A DNA stretch of 64,000 nucleotides from Desulfosporosinus acididurans (lineage in GTDB: Bacteria > Bacillota > Desulfitobacteriia > Desulfitobacteriales > Desulfitobacteriaceae), in the NCBI RefSeq assembly GCF_001029285.1, contig NZ_LDZY01000004.1, positions 248,001-312,000 of the forward strand, written 5' to 3'. Under the pieces are notes generated by a model, which ran no database searches, was not told where the DNA came from, and saw only the letters and a program-made list of their open reading frames with translations. Numbering within the stretch: the stretch's first letter is position 1; each line of letters opens with the position of its first letter. Made by a program: the position numbers and the translations under genes. Below, piece by piece: positions 1 to 9,193 of this stretch.

Positions 1-285
1 ACATACACCGCTTACCTTCCTTTTGATTTTATCGTCACTTTCTTTGAACCTAATATTTATTACATGAGTGATAACCAAAAAAAGATTTTAATGCTTCACG
101 AATTGAGGCATATTGGTATCGGCGAAAGAGGGTTAAGGCTTGAAAACCATGATGTAGAAGATTTCAAGAGCATCCTGGATAGATTCGGCATCGATTGGAG
201 CGGCTTTGATCAAGAGGTGCCAGATATTTTATTGGCGGGTGGTGATAGTGTCAAAAAAACCAAGGGAAAAGGTAAGAAAAAGTAA
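1..285 (+). CDS. Putative phage metallopeptidase, 5'-truncated by window edge
   Basis: The reading frame is open from the first base and runs through the Met at 64, so the gene starts upstream of the window. The visible peptide has a hydrophobic strand ending in FFEPNIYY and then LMLHELRHIG, which contains a zinc-binding HExxH-like helix (HELRH, near position 97). This arrangement fits the putative phage metallopeptidase family found beside packaging genes in Firmicutes phages. The C-terminus is a lysine-rich tail. The last part overlaps the next gene, as in a packed phage early/packaging operon. The natural substrate is unknown. Confidence 0.6.
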   Translation, partial: TYTAYLPFDFIVTFFEPNIYYMSDNQKKILMLHELRHIGIGERGLRLENHDVEDFKSILDRFGIDWSGFDQEVPDILLAGGDSVKKTKGKGKKK

Positions 286-583
286 TGAATGGCAACCTCA
301 CGCGAAACAAATAAAAATGGCCGAACTGCTATTAGATCCCGAGGATAGGAGAACAAAAAAAGAGAAATGCGCAGAGGTAGGAATTACCCCTAAAACTCTT
401 TGGAAATGGATGAATGACGCGAGGTACGTTGACTTTGTAAATAGCCAACTTGATCGATATACGAATGGTGAATTAGCCGAGGTATGGCGGGCATTAATCA
501 ATCAATGCAAGCGCGGAAATGTTCAAGCGATCAAATTATTTTTTGAAATGAAAGAACTACACCCAGATACAAAGGCGTGGTAA
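248..583 (+). CDS. Small phage helix-turn-helix protein (phBC6A51-like)
   Basis: A short basic protein with a clear helix-turn-helix (KCAEVGITPKTLWKWM) in its middle, of the kind found just upstream of phage terminase genes and often called terminase small-subunit-like. The GTG at 248 is preferred over the upstream codon at 206 because the upstream residues lie inside the preceding gene and look non-coding. It overlaps the metallopeptidase by 38 bases. A role in recognising DNA for packaging or transcription is inferred from fold and position only. Confidence 0.55.
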   Translation: MSKKPREKVRKSNEWQPHAKQIKMAELLLDPEDRRTKKEKCAEVGITPKTLWKWMNDARYVDFVNSQLDRYTNGELAEVWRALINQCKRGNVQAIKLFFEMKELHPDTKAW

Positions 584-588
584 CATCC

Positions 589-1035
589 ATGGCGAACAGC
601 AAGTGGCCGCAAGTCAAAGAAAAGTTAATGCTTATTGAAAAATGGGCACGGGACGGTTTGACTGAAGAACAAATAGCTAAAAACTTAAGAATTAGCAAAA
701 GTACGATGAACGAGTACAAACAACGATATCCGGAGTTTTTGAATGCCCTAAAAAAGGGCAAAGAATTTGCAATAACCGAACTTGAAAACGCGTTATTTAA
801 ACGAGCGTTGGGCTACGATTATGAAGAGATCAAGACTTCTATTAGAATGGTCGATGGAAAAGAGACCAAGTTTACTGAGAAGACCAGAAAGCATATGCCA
901 CCAGATGTAGCAGCATGCAGTATTTTGCTAAAAAATAAAGATAAGGGCAACTGGTCGGATAACCCCATGAAAATTGAGATCGAGAGAGAATTATTAGAGC
1001 TTAGAAAGAAAATTGAAGAGGAGAAACTGTTTTGA
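589..1035 (+). CDS. Terminase small subunit-like HTH protein
   Basis: About 148 residues. The N-terminal half carries a helix-turn-helix (LTEEQIAKNLRISKSTMNEY). The C-terminal half has the ALGYDYEE...MPPDVAACSILLKNK pattern seen in phage proteins annotated as terminase small subunits or transposase-like HTH proteins. The ATG at 589 is preferred to GTG 577. It ends four bases inside the methyltransferase gene, suggesting translational coupling. A second candidate small subunit lies at 3002, so which one serves the terminase is unclear. Confidence 0.55.
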   Translation: MANSKWPQVKEKLMLIEKWARDGLTEEQIAKNLRISKSTMNEYKQRYPEFLNALKKGKEFAITELENALFKRALGYDYEEIKTSIRMVDGKETKFTEKTRKHMPPDVAACSILLKNKDKGNWSDNPMKIEIERELLELRKKIEEEKLF

Positions 1036-2207
1036 TTGTTCGTGATTTAGATATAAGCGGCATTAAGCCCTATAAAAATAACCCTCGAAAAAATGATCAA
1101 GCGGTCGATGTTGTGGCAAACTCCATTCGACAATTTGGCTTTAAGGTTCCTCTGGTAATTGATAAAGATAATGAAATTGTATGCGGTCATACAAGATACA
1201 AAGCCGCTATACAACTAGGGCTTAACACGGTACCGTGTATTATTGCCGACGATCTAACCGATGAGCAAATCAGAGCCTTCAGGTTAGCTGATAACAAAAC
1301 TGCAGAACTTGCAGATTGGGATTTTGATTTACTCGGAGTTGAACTTGAAGAACTCGGAAAACTTGACCTGGATTTTTCGATGGCTGATTTTGGGTTTGAA
1401 TTAAATCAATCCTCTGAAATTGAGGAAGATGAATTTGATGTTGATCAAGCGGTAGCCGATATTAAAGAACCCGTTACTCATCGTGGCGATATTTGGTCAC
1501 TTGGAAAGCATCGGCTAATGTGTGGGGATTCCACTTCTAACGAAGATGTCTCTCGCCTAATGAGCGGCCAACAAGCGGATCTTATACTTACTGATCCTCC
1601 GTATAATGTTGATTATGAGGGAGCTACCAAGGATAAGCTTAAGATCCAAAACGACAAAATGACAGACGATCAGTTCTTACAGTTCTTAGTTGATGCCTTT
1701 ACCCAAATGCATGAATATTCTAAGAAGGGAGCGGCTATCTATGTCTTTCATGCAGATAGCGAAGGTTATAACTTTAGATGTGCATTTAAGTTGGCCGGTT
1801 ACTGCTTACGCCAATGCTTGATATGGGTAAAGAACTCAATGGTTCTTGGTCGACAGGATTATCAATGGCAGCATGAGCCGATTCTTTATGGATGGAAAGA
1901 TGGAGCGGGCCATGCCTGGTATTCAGATCGGAAGCAAACTACTTTAATTAAGTTTGATAAGCCGCTCAGAAATGGTGAGCATCCGACCATGAAGCCGATT
2001 GGTTTATGCGGATACTTTATTGGAAATTCCAGTAAAGAAGATGACATTATCCTTGACCCGTTTGGAGGAAGCGGTTCCACACTAATAGCCTGTGAACAAA
2101 CAAATCGGATTTGTTATTCACTAGAGCTTGATCCTAAATATTGTGACGTGATTGTTAAACGCTGGGAAGAGCTCACCGGAAAGAAAGCTGAGTTGTTGCA
2201 TGGCTAA
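1032..2207 (+). CDS. ParB-domain / DNA methyltransferase fusion
   Basis: Fusion protein of 391 residues. Residues 1-120 form a ParB/Srx-like nuclease domain (ISGIKPYKNNPR..., CGHTRYKAA). Residues 150-390 are an S-adenosylmethionine-dependent DNA methyltransferase with catalytic DPPY at 188-191 followed by DPFGGSGST at 342-350. Motif IV before motif I is the beta-class order, so the product is N6-adenine or N4-cytosine methylation. No restriction enzyme is adjacent, so it is probably an orphan phage methylase that protects phage DNA or marks packaging or regulatory sites. It starts at TTG 1032, overlapping the previous stop. Confidence 0.9.
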   Translation: MIVRDLDISGIKPYKNNPRKNDQAVDVVANSIRQFGFKVPLVIDKDNEIVCGHTRYKAAIQLGLNTVPCIIADDLTDEQIRAFRLADNKTAELADWDFDLLGVELEELGKLDLDFSMADFGFELNQSSEIEEDEFDVDQAVADIKEPVTHRGDIWSLGKHRLMCGDSTSNEDVSRLMSGQQADLILTDPPYNVDYEGATKDKLKIQNDKMTDDQFLQFLVDAFTQMHEYSKKGAAIYVFHADSEGYNFRCAFKLAGYCLRQCLIWVKNSMVLGRQDYQWQHEPILYGWKDGAGHAWYSDRKQTTLIKFDKPLRNGEHPTMKPIGLCGYFIGNSSKEDDIILDPFGGSGSTLIACEQTNRICYSLELDPKYCDVIVKRWEELTGKKAELLHG

Positions 2208-2886
2208 ATATGCTATACTTAAAAGCTTTTATGCATCGGATAAGTGGCAAAGGTTTAGGGCCACTATTATTTCTGAGCGGGGTGCAGTGTGTGAATCGTG
2301 TGGTAAAATCATCGCTAATCCAAAAGAGTGCGAAGTAGACCATTGTCCAATAGAACTTACACCGGAGAATGTTAATGATGCAAACATCTCGCTTAATCCT
2401 GACAACGTAAAAGTACGAGATCATGATTGCCATAATAAGCGGCATCATCGTTTTGGATCTAAGCAAGGGCGAAGTATTTACATTGTTTATGGAGCGCCTT
2501 TATCAGGGAAGCATTCGTATGTACGCGAGAACATGCTTCGTGGTGATATCGTTATTGATATGGATAGACTCTATTCTTCCATATCAATGCTGCCTGCCTA
2601 TGATAAGCCTGACAATCTCTTTGCCAATGTAATTGGCGCTCATAACTTACTTATTGATAACATCAAGACAAGGTTTGGCAAATGGAATGATGCCTGGATT
2701 ATTGGCGGCTATGCAGATAAATTCAAGCGGGAGCGGCTTGCAGAGGACCTTGGAGCAGAACTTATCTTCTGTGACACCGAAAAGGATGAGTGTTTAAGGA
2801 GATTAGAAATGGATGAAGACAGACGCTATAGAAGGGATGAATGGAAAGGATATATTGAGAAATGGTTCAACGATTATTCACCTTAG
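2200..2886 (+). CDS. HNH nuclease domain fused to P-loop kinase-like domain
   Basis: The N-terminal ~85 residues form an HNH domain: a CxxC pair (CESCG), then EVDHCPIE with the DH pair, then HDCHNKRHH. The C-terminal ~140 residues contain a Walker A-like loop (YGAPLSGKHSYV) and DMDRL, resembling small phage AAA/zeta-toxin-like kinases. The start is ATG 2200, inside the end of the methyltransferase gene (8-base overlap). HNH proteins next to terminase in HK97-type phages usually assist DNA packaging. The fused ATP-binding half is unusual and its role is unknown. Confidence 0.75.
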   Translation: MAKYAILKSFYASDKWQRFRATIISERGAVCESCGKIIANPKECEVDHCPIELTPENVNDANISLNPDNVKVRDHDCHNKRHHRFGSKQGRSIYIVYGAPLSGKHSYVRENMLRGDIVIDMDRLYSSISMLPAYDKPDNLFANVIGAHNLLIDNIKTRFGKWNDAWIIGGYADKFKRERLAEDLGAELIFCDTEKDECLRRLEMDEDRRYRRDEWKGYIEKWFNDYSP

Positions 2887-3001
2887 GTATTATTTGCACC
2901 CCCCCACCAAGCCGTTTTGGGGGTCCCGAACGGGACCGCATAGGGGATATAGGAAAGGCACAGACCAAAAAAATTGAAAATCCTAAGAGGTTTTGGGAAA
3001 T

Positions 3002-3328
3002 ATGGATAAATTAGAATTACTTCAAAGAGAACGGGCTAAGTTGATCGAAATCTTCAAAGATGTTGAGCCCGGGAAAGCGCAATTGGTGTCAGGCCTCATA
3101 GATGATGCGGCCTTTCTTTATGCCGAAAATCGAGAGCTGCGTGAGCTGATGGCCGAAACCGGGATGATCAAAATTCACCCTCAATTCAGGGATCGCCAGA
3201 AACAAACGGAGGCAGCCAAACAGTTTCTTAAAAACGTTAATAGCTACGCAGTGATCATCAAAACCCTAAATGGCGTGTTGAGTAAAAATGTTCTTGAGCC
3301 TGACGATGGCTTAGATGAGTTTGAATAG
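3002..3328 (+). CDS. Probable terminase small subunit
   Basis: 108-residue, mostly helical, charged protein directly upstream of the terminase large-subunit gene. It has no obvious catalytic motif. The sequence (LVSGLIDDAAFLYAENRELRELM... and KQFLKNVNSYAVIIKTL) resembles small subunits that precede HK97-type TerL genes in Clostridia phages. ATG 3002 is preceded by AAGAGG. Assignment rests mainly on position and size. Confidence 0.55.
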   Translation: MDKLELLQRERAKLIEIFKDVEPGKAQLVSGLIDDAAFLYAENRELRELMAETGMIKIHPQFRDRQKQTEAAKQFLKNVNSYAVIIKTLNGVLSKNVLEPDDGLDEFE

Positions 3329-3343
3329 AAGAGGTGAATGTAA

Positions 3344-3550
3344 ATGCCAGAAAGGGTCGATGGGCTAACAGATCAAGAAGGAAAAGTAATGGATGCCCTT
3401 ATTACTGCGTGGAATGAATTCGCAAAGCTGAAAGTCCAGCACCCATCGGATGTTCTTGATTTTCTAAGTTGCATTCACCAATGCCAGCAGATTATTGGCA
3501 TGAGAATATTGCAAAGAGACTATCCGCAAGGATGGCCAGAAAAGAATTAG
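3344..3550 (+). CDS. Conserved short phage protein of unknown function
   Basis: 68 residues with a good ribosome binding site (GAGGTG) before ATG 3344. It contains the motif HPSDVLDFLSCIHQCQQIIGMR near the C-terminus, a pattern seen in short helical proteins of many phages in this position. Its stop lies inside or next to the start of the terminase large-subunit gene. No function can be assigned. Confidence 0.6.
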   Translation: MPERVDGLTDQEGKVMDALITAWNEFAKLKVQHPSDVLDFLSCIHQCQQIIGMRILQRDYPQGWPEKN

Positions 3551-5280
3551 AGAACATGTTTAACGCGCTTAGCGACAGCTCAAATGGAATTCATTCTTTT
3601 CTCAAGGAATACATTGGTAAATGTAAATCAGGAGAAATTATCGTCGGCCATGAGCTCATACAGATGCTGGATATCCTTCAATCGCATTTTGGTAATCCGG
3701 ATATTCGTTTCGAGCTTGAGGATCCCCATAAGCGAATTAAGTTTATCGAAACCCACTGTAAGCACTTCGAGGCACCATTTGCCGGAAAGCCTTTCATTTT
3801 GGAACTATTCCAGAAGGCTGTTGCTGAAGCGATTTATGGATTTAAAATCTTCGATGAAGAAGCAGGCCGCTGGATCCGGTTATACCAAGACATACTTTAT
3901 GTCGTTGGACGGAAAAACGGTAAAACCCCCTTTGTCTCAGCTCTTATCTTAGCTGAGTTTTTTTGTGGGCCTAAAGGATGCAAAGTACTTTGCGCGAGCA
4001 ATGACGATCAGCAAGCGGATTTGATGTTCCAGGCGATTAATTCCATGCGCGAGGAAAGCAAATCGTTAGAACGTAAGACTCGAAAGAATTTAACCGGCAT
4101 TTATTTTGGTAATCCACGAAAGCCAATAAAAACTGGAAAGTTCAGTTATCAAAATAAAGGCAGTATCCGAAAGTTAACGGCTCGAACAGGATCTAAGGAA
4201 GGACGAAATATTGCTGTCGGTGCGGTTGACGAAGTTCATGAAATGAAAAACAACGAACTTGTTATGCCAATTCAGCAGGCTCTTTCAACTCAGGAAGAAC
4301 CCCTTTATTTTGAACTCACAACAGAAGGATTCACGAATGACGGGTACCTGGACAAAAGAATGAAAGAAGCCAGAAGCGTCTTGGCCGGTGAAGCCGAACA
4401 ACCACGTTGGCTTATCTGGATATATACACAAGACAACGAAGCAGAGGTTTGGCAGAATGAACAATCCTGGCACAAAAGTAATCCGGGACTTGGCGTTATC
4501 AAAAAGTGGAGTTATCTTCGCAAGTGGGTTGATTTGGCAAAAACTAATACTGAAACACGAGCCTTTGTGCTGGCTAAGGATTTTAATCTGAAGCAAAACA
4601 CAGCTGCAGCATGGTTAATGGAAAACGAATATATGAACCTTGATATATTTAACCCGGAAGATTTTCGAGGACATTTCGGTATGGCTGGAGTTGACCTTGC
4701 TGAAACTACCGACTTGGCGAGCGCAAAGATCATGCTTATGCGTAAAGGCAGCGCTAAAAAATATTTCTTAAGCAAATATTTTATTCCCGAGGCCAAATTG
4801 AAGGCCAAGGAAAAAGACGAAGGGTCGGATTATCAAAAATGGGTAGCCGATGGCTTGGTTGAGGTCAGCCCTGGCAACGAGAACGATTTTAGCCTAATCA
4901 CGAAATGGTTCATCCGCATTTACAAGCAGTTTGGGATTCGACCCTACAAGGTCGGCTATGATAATGCGCTGGCAAAATACTGGGCCAAAGAGATGGAAGA
5001 CATGGGATTTGACTTAGAACGCATTCCCCAGGAACGTCATCACATGTCGAGCCCGATGAAACTCTTGGGGCAAGATCTAAGAGGCGGCCTGGTTAATTAT
5101 AATGCCAACCCAGTCGATATGTGGTGCTTGGGAAATATGGGATTTAGCGTGGATAGCCGGGAATTTATAATGCCGGTAAAGATTAAGACAGATAAGAGAA
5201 TCGACGGTGGCGTGGCCAAGATTATCGCTTATGCAACATACACTCGTTATCGTAACGATTTTATTAATCTTCTAAAATAG
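3532..5280 (+). CDS. Phage terminase large subunit (TerL)
   Basis: Packaging motor ATPase and nuclease. The ATPase half shows an adenine-binding region, a Walker A loop (VVGRKNGKTP) and a Walker B segment with its acidic pair shifted (AVDEVHEM), then a TTEGF coupling motif. The nuclease half begins near AGVDLAETTDLAS, supplying metal-binding aspartates. At about 580 residues it has the usual length for HK97-type terminases. Two starts are possible, ATG 3532 (overlapping the upstream gene) and ATG 3556 (six bases after the upstream stop). The choice is uncertain. It works with the portal gene that follows. Confidence 0.93.
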   Translation: MARKELENMFNALSDSSNGIHSFLKEYIGKCKSGEIIVGHELIQMLDILQSHFGNPDIRFELEDPHKRIKFIETHCKHFEAPFAGKPFILELFQKAVAEAIYGFKIFDEEAGRWIRLYQDILYVVGRKNGKTPFVSALILAEFFCGPKGCKVLCASNDDQQADLMFQAINSMREESKSLERKTRKNLTGIYFGNPRKPIKTGKFSYQNKGSIRKLTARTGSKEGRNIAVGAVDEVHEMKNNELVMPIQQALSTQEEPLYFELTTEGFTNDGYLDKRMKEARSVLAGEAEQPRWLIWIYTQDNEAEVWQNEQSWHKSNPGLGVIKKWSYLRKWVDLAKTNTETRAFVLAKDFNLKQNTAAAWLMENEYMNLDIFNPEDFRGHFGMAGVDLAETTDLASAKIMLMRKGSAKKYFLSKYFIPEAKLKAKEKDEGSDYQKWVADGLVEVSPGNENDFSLITKWFIRIYKQFGIRPYKVGYDNALAKYWAKEMEDMGFDLERIPQERHHMSSPMKLLGQDLRGGLVNYNANPVDMWCLGNMGFSVDSREFIMPVKIKTDKRIDGGVAKIIAYATYTRYRNDFINLLK

Positions 5281-5291
5281 GGGGCGGGGCC

Positions 5292-6548
5292 GTGGCTTTT
5301 ATTGATGTAATTAAAAGCTTGTTTGCCGGAAAGCAAAGAGATACTGGTCAAAAAGATTATTTTAATTTTCTTGAAGGCCAGGTCCCTATTTTTGGTTTGT
5401 TTGGGCAAAACATCTATTCGCATGACCTTGTCCAAAATTGCATAGATCGCGTTGCGACTGAAGTTAGCAAGTTAGAACCAAAGCACATACGGACCGATGC
5501 TTACGGAATGAGAAACGTGGTAAATAGTAATATTAATCGATTGTTAAAATATGGACCCAATGAAATTATGGATACCGGCAGTTTCCTGGAGAAAATAATC
5601 TGGTTGCTGTTCTTAAACTACAATGCGTTTATTTATCCGACGTTCGACGCAATAGAGGCAAATGGGATGATCAATCGCACTTATACTGGACTCTACCCAT
5701 TGCAACCGATGATTGTTGAATTCATCCAGGATATAACGGGAAAGATGTTTATCCGATTGACCTTTCGCAATGGAGAAGACTACACCCTACCCTATGAGAA
5801 CATTATTCATGTTCGTAAAAAATTTAGTATTAATGCATCAATGGGCGGTGGCATCAACGGCCAACCGGACAATGATGCGATTCAGAAAACCTTAGATGTA
5901 AACGACGTAATAATCCAGGGCTTAGAAAAAGCCATCAGGGAAAGCCTTTCTATTCGTGGGATAGTAAGTATTAAAACTATGCTCGACGATGAGAAACAGG
6001 AAGCAGAGCGGCAGCGCTTTGAAAATGCTATCAAGAATAATGAATCAGGCATTGTCGCCATGGATTTAAAAGGCGAATACATTCCGATTCAGCGGGACCC
6101 AAAGGTGACAGACAAGGATACCTTGTCATTTGTTCAACAAAAAGTCTTAAATTATTATGGAGTATCGATGCCGATCTTAACCGGCGATTATACGGATACC
6201 CAATACGAAGCATTCTTTCAAACAACAATTGAACCTATAATCATGAGCCTTGGACGAAATTTCAGCCGGGTTCTTTTTTCTGCCCGAGAATTAGCGGCGG
6301 GAAATGAGATTGTTTTTTACCAAAAGAATCTTTCGTATCTAAGCACTGCTTCTAAAATTGAACTGATCAAAGTAGCGGGCGATCAAGGGTTGCTTACCAT
6401 TAATCAGAAACTTGAGATTCTTGGATACCCGCCGATCGAGGGCGGAGACGTTAGAACACAAAGCCTTAATCATATCGACGCAAGCTTGGCTAACGAATAC
6501 CAGATGAACCAATCGAAGAATGGAAACGGAGGGAAAAATAATGGGTAA
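5292..6548 (+). CDS. Phage portal protein, HK97 family
   Basis: 418 residues starting at GTG 5292. The sequence carries typical HK97-type portal features, such as the N-terminal segment with SHDLVQNCIDRVATEVSKL, a central YYGVSMPILTGDYTDTQYEAFFQTTIEP block and an asparagine/glycine-rich C-terminus. It forms the dodecameric ring at the procapsid vertex through which TerL drives DNA. The end overlaps the protease start by eight bases. Confidence 0.93.
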   Translation: MAFIDVIKSLFAGKQRDTGQKDYFNFLEGQVPIFGLFGQNIYSHDLVQNCIDRVATEVSKLEPKHIRTDAYGMRNVVNSNINRLLKYGPNEIMDTGSFLEKIIWLLFLNYNAFIYPTFDAIEANGMINRTYTGLYPLQPMIVEFIQDITGKMFIRLTFRNGEDYTLPYENIIHVRKKFSINASMGGGINGQPDNDAIQKTLDVNDVIIQGLEKAIRESLSIRGIVSIKTMLDDEKQEAERQRFENAIKNNESGIVAMDLKGEYIPIQRDPKVTDKDTLSFVQQKVLNYYGVSMPILTGDYTDTQYEAFFQTTIEPIIMSLGRNFSRVLFSARELAAGNEIVFYQKNLSYLSTASKIELIKVAGDQGLLTINQKLEILGYPPIEGGDVRTQSLNHIDASLANEYQMNQSKNGNGGKNNG

Positions 6549-7185
6549 GAAAAAAGATTTGCCTAGAAAGGACGAAATGGTGATCCGAAGTTTCGGGATA
6601 CCAGATATTCGGGCGGTTGGCGAAGGAGGAGTTATTGAAGGCCATGCCGCAGTTTATGACCAGAAAACATCTATCGGTGACTGGTTTAATGAAATTATTG
6701 AACGCGGCGCGTTCGACGGATGCGATTTCGACGATGTTCTATTCACTGCAAACCACGAGCTATGGGATATCCCCTTGGCAAGGAGCCGCAGGAATAATAG
6801 TAAATCAACCCTGCAGCTGAATCTGGATGATCAGGGCCTTTTTATCAGAGCAAACCTTGATATAGAAAATAATGCTGAAGCAAAAAGCTTATATTCCGCA
6901 GTGAACCGCGAGGACATAACGGGAATGAGCTTTATTTTTTATGTCTCCGAGGAACGGTGGGAAGATCTTGATACCGACATGCCAACGAGGCATATCTTAA
7001 AGATCGCAAAGGTACGTGAAGTTAGTGCCGTAAATTATCCAGCATATACCGGCACTGATATAAATGCTCGTAATGACCAATCCGCATTGGAGAATGCGAA
7101 AAAGGCATTGGAGAATGCCCGGTCGACGTTGGAGAACGAAAAGAGCGAGCTTGAACTTATGAAAGCAAAACTAAATTTAATTTAG
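6541..7185 (+). CDS. HK97-family prohead protease
   Basis: Assemblin-type serine protease that cleaves scaffold or capsid during maturation. The start ATG 6541 follows GGAGGG and overlaps the portal stop. Visible motifs are EGHAAVYDQ, the catalytic His in TANHELWD and the catalytic Ser in DITGMSFIFYV, followed by REVSAVNYPAYTGT. The last 40 residues are a charged coiled-coil with near-repeats of ALENA, a plausible scaffold-like tail. Confidence 0.92.
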   Translation: MGKKKDLPRKDEMVIRSFGIPDIRAVGEGGVIEGHAAVYDQKTSIGDWFNEIIERGAFDGCDFDDVLFTANHELWDIPLARSRRNNSKSTLQLNLDDQGLFIRANLDIENNAEAKSLYSAVNREDITGMSFIFYVSEERWEDLDTDMPTRHILKIAKVREVSAVNYPAYTGTDINARNDQSALENAKKALENARSTLENEKSELELMKAKLNLI

Positions 7186-7203
7186 GAGAGGTGTAATTAA
7201 GAA

Positions 7204-8571
7204 ATGAAAGATTGGCTCAAAAAATTATTAAAACAAAAACAAGATGTCCGCGCGGCCTTAAAAGAAAAAGGCTTAAAAAGCGAAAGTCTGGACGAAGTAC
7301 GCGGCATTAGCACGCAAGTCGAGGCCTTAGATGCCGAAATACGTGATATTGAATCGCAGCTTCAAAAGATTGAGGATGAGGAAAGGTCCCAACAAAACCC
7401 GCAATTCGATTCTTCCAGGCCTTTAGAGGGAGAGCAACGCGGTTCCGCAGACCCGATTGTAGGGGCAAACTTTGGTTCCGGGCAAGGTCAACCTCCTCAG
7501 CCTCAACCACAAGGAGAAACTCGATCCTTTGGTAAATTTGCGTACAACCTAGCGCCTGGCGTTAGCGAGGAACAAAGGGCGAAAGAATACTTACAGAAAT
7601 GCGAGCAACGTGGTCAAGACCTGAAGGATCGGAAGCCGGTTATTTTTACAGCTGAGGATTTCCCGGAACTTCGTGCCGTAACCATAGGGGCAAGTAATTT
7701 AGTGACACAAGCAAAGTATAGCAATATCCTAATCCCAAAATTCAATGAAGTTTCCGGAGTCGTTGATGTCGTCAATGCTATCCCTATGGCTGGTGGCGAG
7801 AGTTATACTCAGGGTTTCGAAGTGTCTTCCGGAACGGGAGATTACACAACTGAGACCGGAGACTATGCGGATGCAGATCCGACATTTGATTACGTCAGTA
7901 TCCAGAAGGCCAAAATTACTGCCTACAGCGAACTGACCGATGAGGCTAAAAAGCTCCCCAATGCGGATTACCAATCTCGCGTAGCCGCAAACATGATTGT
8001 TGCAATTCGTAAAAAGTTGGCTGCACAAATTATTGTTGGGGCTGGTGGAGCGAATCAATTGGTAGGAATCTATAAAGCTCCGGTTAATGTTATGCCGGTT
8101 GCAGATGTTGATTTGGGTATTTCTGAAATCGATGAAACCACCTTGGACAAAATTGTCTTTGCCTATGGCGGAGATGAGAATGTTGAAGGAGGCCAATATT
8201 TATTCCTCAACAAGAAGGACTTGGCCGCCTTTGCTGCTATTCGAGCATCGACAGGTCAGAAACTCTACAACATTACTCTTAATGGAAATGTAGGAACCAT
8301 TTCTTCTGATCGCAGTTATGCCGTGAATTTCATCATCAATAGTGCGTGTGCTGCCTTGAGCGAAGCTAATACAGCAGTTGACGCCTATACTATGACTTAC
8401 GGTTCTCCTTCTATCTATGAGCTGCCAGTGTTCTCACAAATTGAGGTTCTGGAATCTCTCGACTATAAGTTTAAATCTGGGCAACTAGCCTTCCGGAGCT
8501 CTGTTTGGGCTGGAGGCAATGTTGTTAAGTATCGAGGGTTTACCCGTATTAAGAAGGTAGCGGCAGTATAA
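7204..8571 (+). CDS. Phage major capsid protein, HK97 fold
   Basis: 455 residues. The first ~115 residues form a charged delta-domain coiled-coil, expected to be removed by the protease just upstream, ending in a Pro/Gln-rich linker. The rest matches HK97-type capsids (AVTIGASNLVTQAKY, GYTQGFEV-like region, TDEAKKLPNADYQSRVAANM, final RSSVWAGGNVVKYRGFTRIKKV). RBS GGAGAGGTG precedes ATG 7204. It builds the icosahedral shell. Confidence 0.93.
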   Translation: MKDWLKKLLKQKQDVRAALKEKGLKSESLDEVRGISTQVEALDAEIRDIESQLQKIEDEERSQQNPQFDSSRPLEGEQRGSADPIVGANFGSGQGQPPQPQPQGETRSFGKFAYNLAPGVSEEQRAKEYLQKCEQRGQDLKDRKPVIFTAEDFPELRAVTIGASNLVTQAKYSNILIPKFNEVSGVVDVVNAIPMAGGESYTQGFEVSSGTGDYTTETGDYADADPTFDYVSIQKAKITAYSELTDEAKKLPNADYQSRVAANMIVAIRKKLAAQIIVGAGGANQLVGIYKAPVNVMPVADVDLGISEIDETTLDKIVFAYGGDENVEGGQYLFLNKKDLAAFAAIRASTGQKLYNITLNGNVGTISSDRSYAVNFIINSACAALSEANTAVDAYTMTYGSPSIYELPVFSQIEVLESLDYKFKSGQLAFRSSVWAGGNVVKYRGFTRIKKVAAV

Positions 8572-8589
8572 TTTAGTTATTCGATTGAG

Positions 8590-8619
8590 ACTGAGCGTGG
8601 ATTAGGATCCGCGCTCAGT
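8590..8619 (+). terminator. Hairpin after capsid gene
   Basis: Inverted repeat with 12-bp arms (ACTGAGCGTGGA at 8590-8601 and TCCGCGCTCAGT at 8608-8619, one G-T pair) and a 6-base loop. It is followed by a short T-rich stretch. It could be a partial terminator or an mRNA-stabilising hairpin that makes capsid mRNA more abundant than downstream transcripts. Confidence 0.6.
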
Positions 8620-8640
8620 TGTTTAGGGGAGGTAAATTCT

Positions 8641-8877
8641 TTGGCAGGAACAAAAGAGGCTGAAGCAAAATCACCAACGCCGGTTAAGGATCAATTAGCA
8701 ACTGAGCTCACCCAAAAAGACAATGTGATTATTGTTAAGGCAAATAGGCGTTTGACCCAAGACGAAAATGATTTATTGATAAAAAGAATGGAAGAACAAG
8801 AGAAACGAATCGGAATGAAAATTCTTGTGATTCCTTATTCTGTCGATATTCAGGAAAGTGACAACAAGGTTGAATAG
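8641..8877 (+). CDS. Small hypothetical phage head protein
   Basis: 78-residue charged protein starting at TTG 8641 after a strong GGGGAGG site. It lies between the capsid and head-tail connector genes. The central part (NVIIVKANRRLTQDENDLLIKRMEEQEKRIGMKILVIPYSV) is predicted helical and strand-rich but carries no motif that names it. Its position suggests a head accessory protein. Confidence 0.6.
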   Translation: MAGTKEAEAKSPTPVKDQLATELTQKDNVIIVKANRRLTQDENDLLIKRMEEQEKRIGMKILVIPYSVDIQESDNKVE

Positions 8878-8896
8878 TTAAGAGCAGGTGATTTAA

Positions 8897-9193
8897 GTGG
8901 GCCTTCTTACCCCGCAGGAAGCAGCGGATATGCTGCGATTGCCCGACCCGGCAGATTACCCCCAGCTCAACATTCTACTGCCTTTTGTTGAAGACTTCAT
9001 TAAAACGGCAACCGGCCATGACTGGGCTTCAGATTTGACAATCGATCCAACAGCCAAAATGTTGGCGGCAACTTTAGCCGTGAGATGGTTCGATGATCCT
9101 GCCCAGATGGGGAATATCCCAGGCAATGACATAGGGGTCAAAAGTCTTATTGGCCAGCTTCACGCTAAAGCATTGGGGATGTTAGTCGTATGA
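8897..9193 (+). CDS. Head-tail connector protein (gp6-like)
   Basis: 98 residues starting at GTG 8897. The pattern LTPQEAADMLRLPDPADYPQLNILLPFVEDFIKTATGHDW...AKMLAATLAVRWFDDP is typical of HK97 gp6/SPP1 gp15-like adaptor proteins that form the ring under the portal. Its end overlaps the next gene by four bases. Confidence 0.82.
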   Translation: MGLLTPQEAADMLRLPDPADYPQLNILLPFVEDFIKTATGHDWASDLTIDPTAKMLAATLAVRWFDDPAQMGNIPGNDIGVKSLIGQLHAKALGMLVV

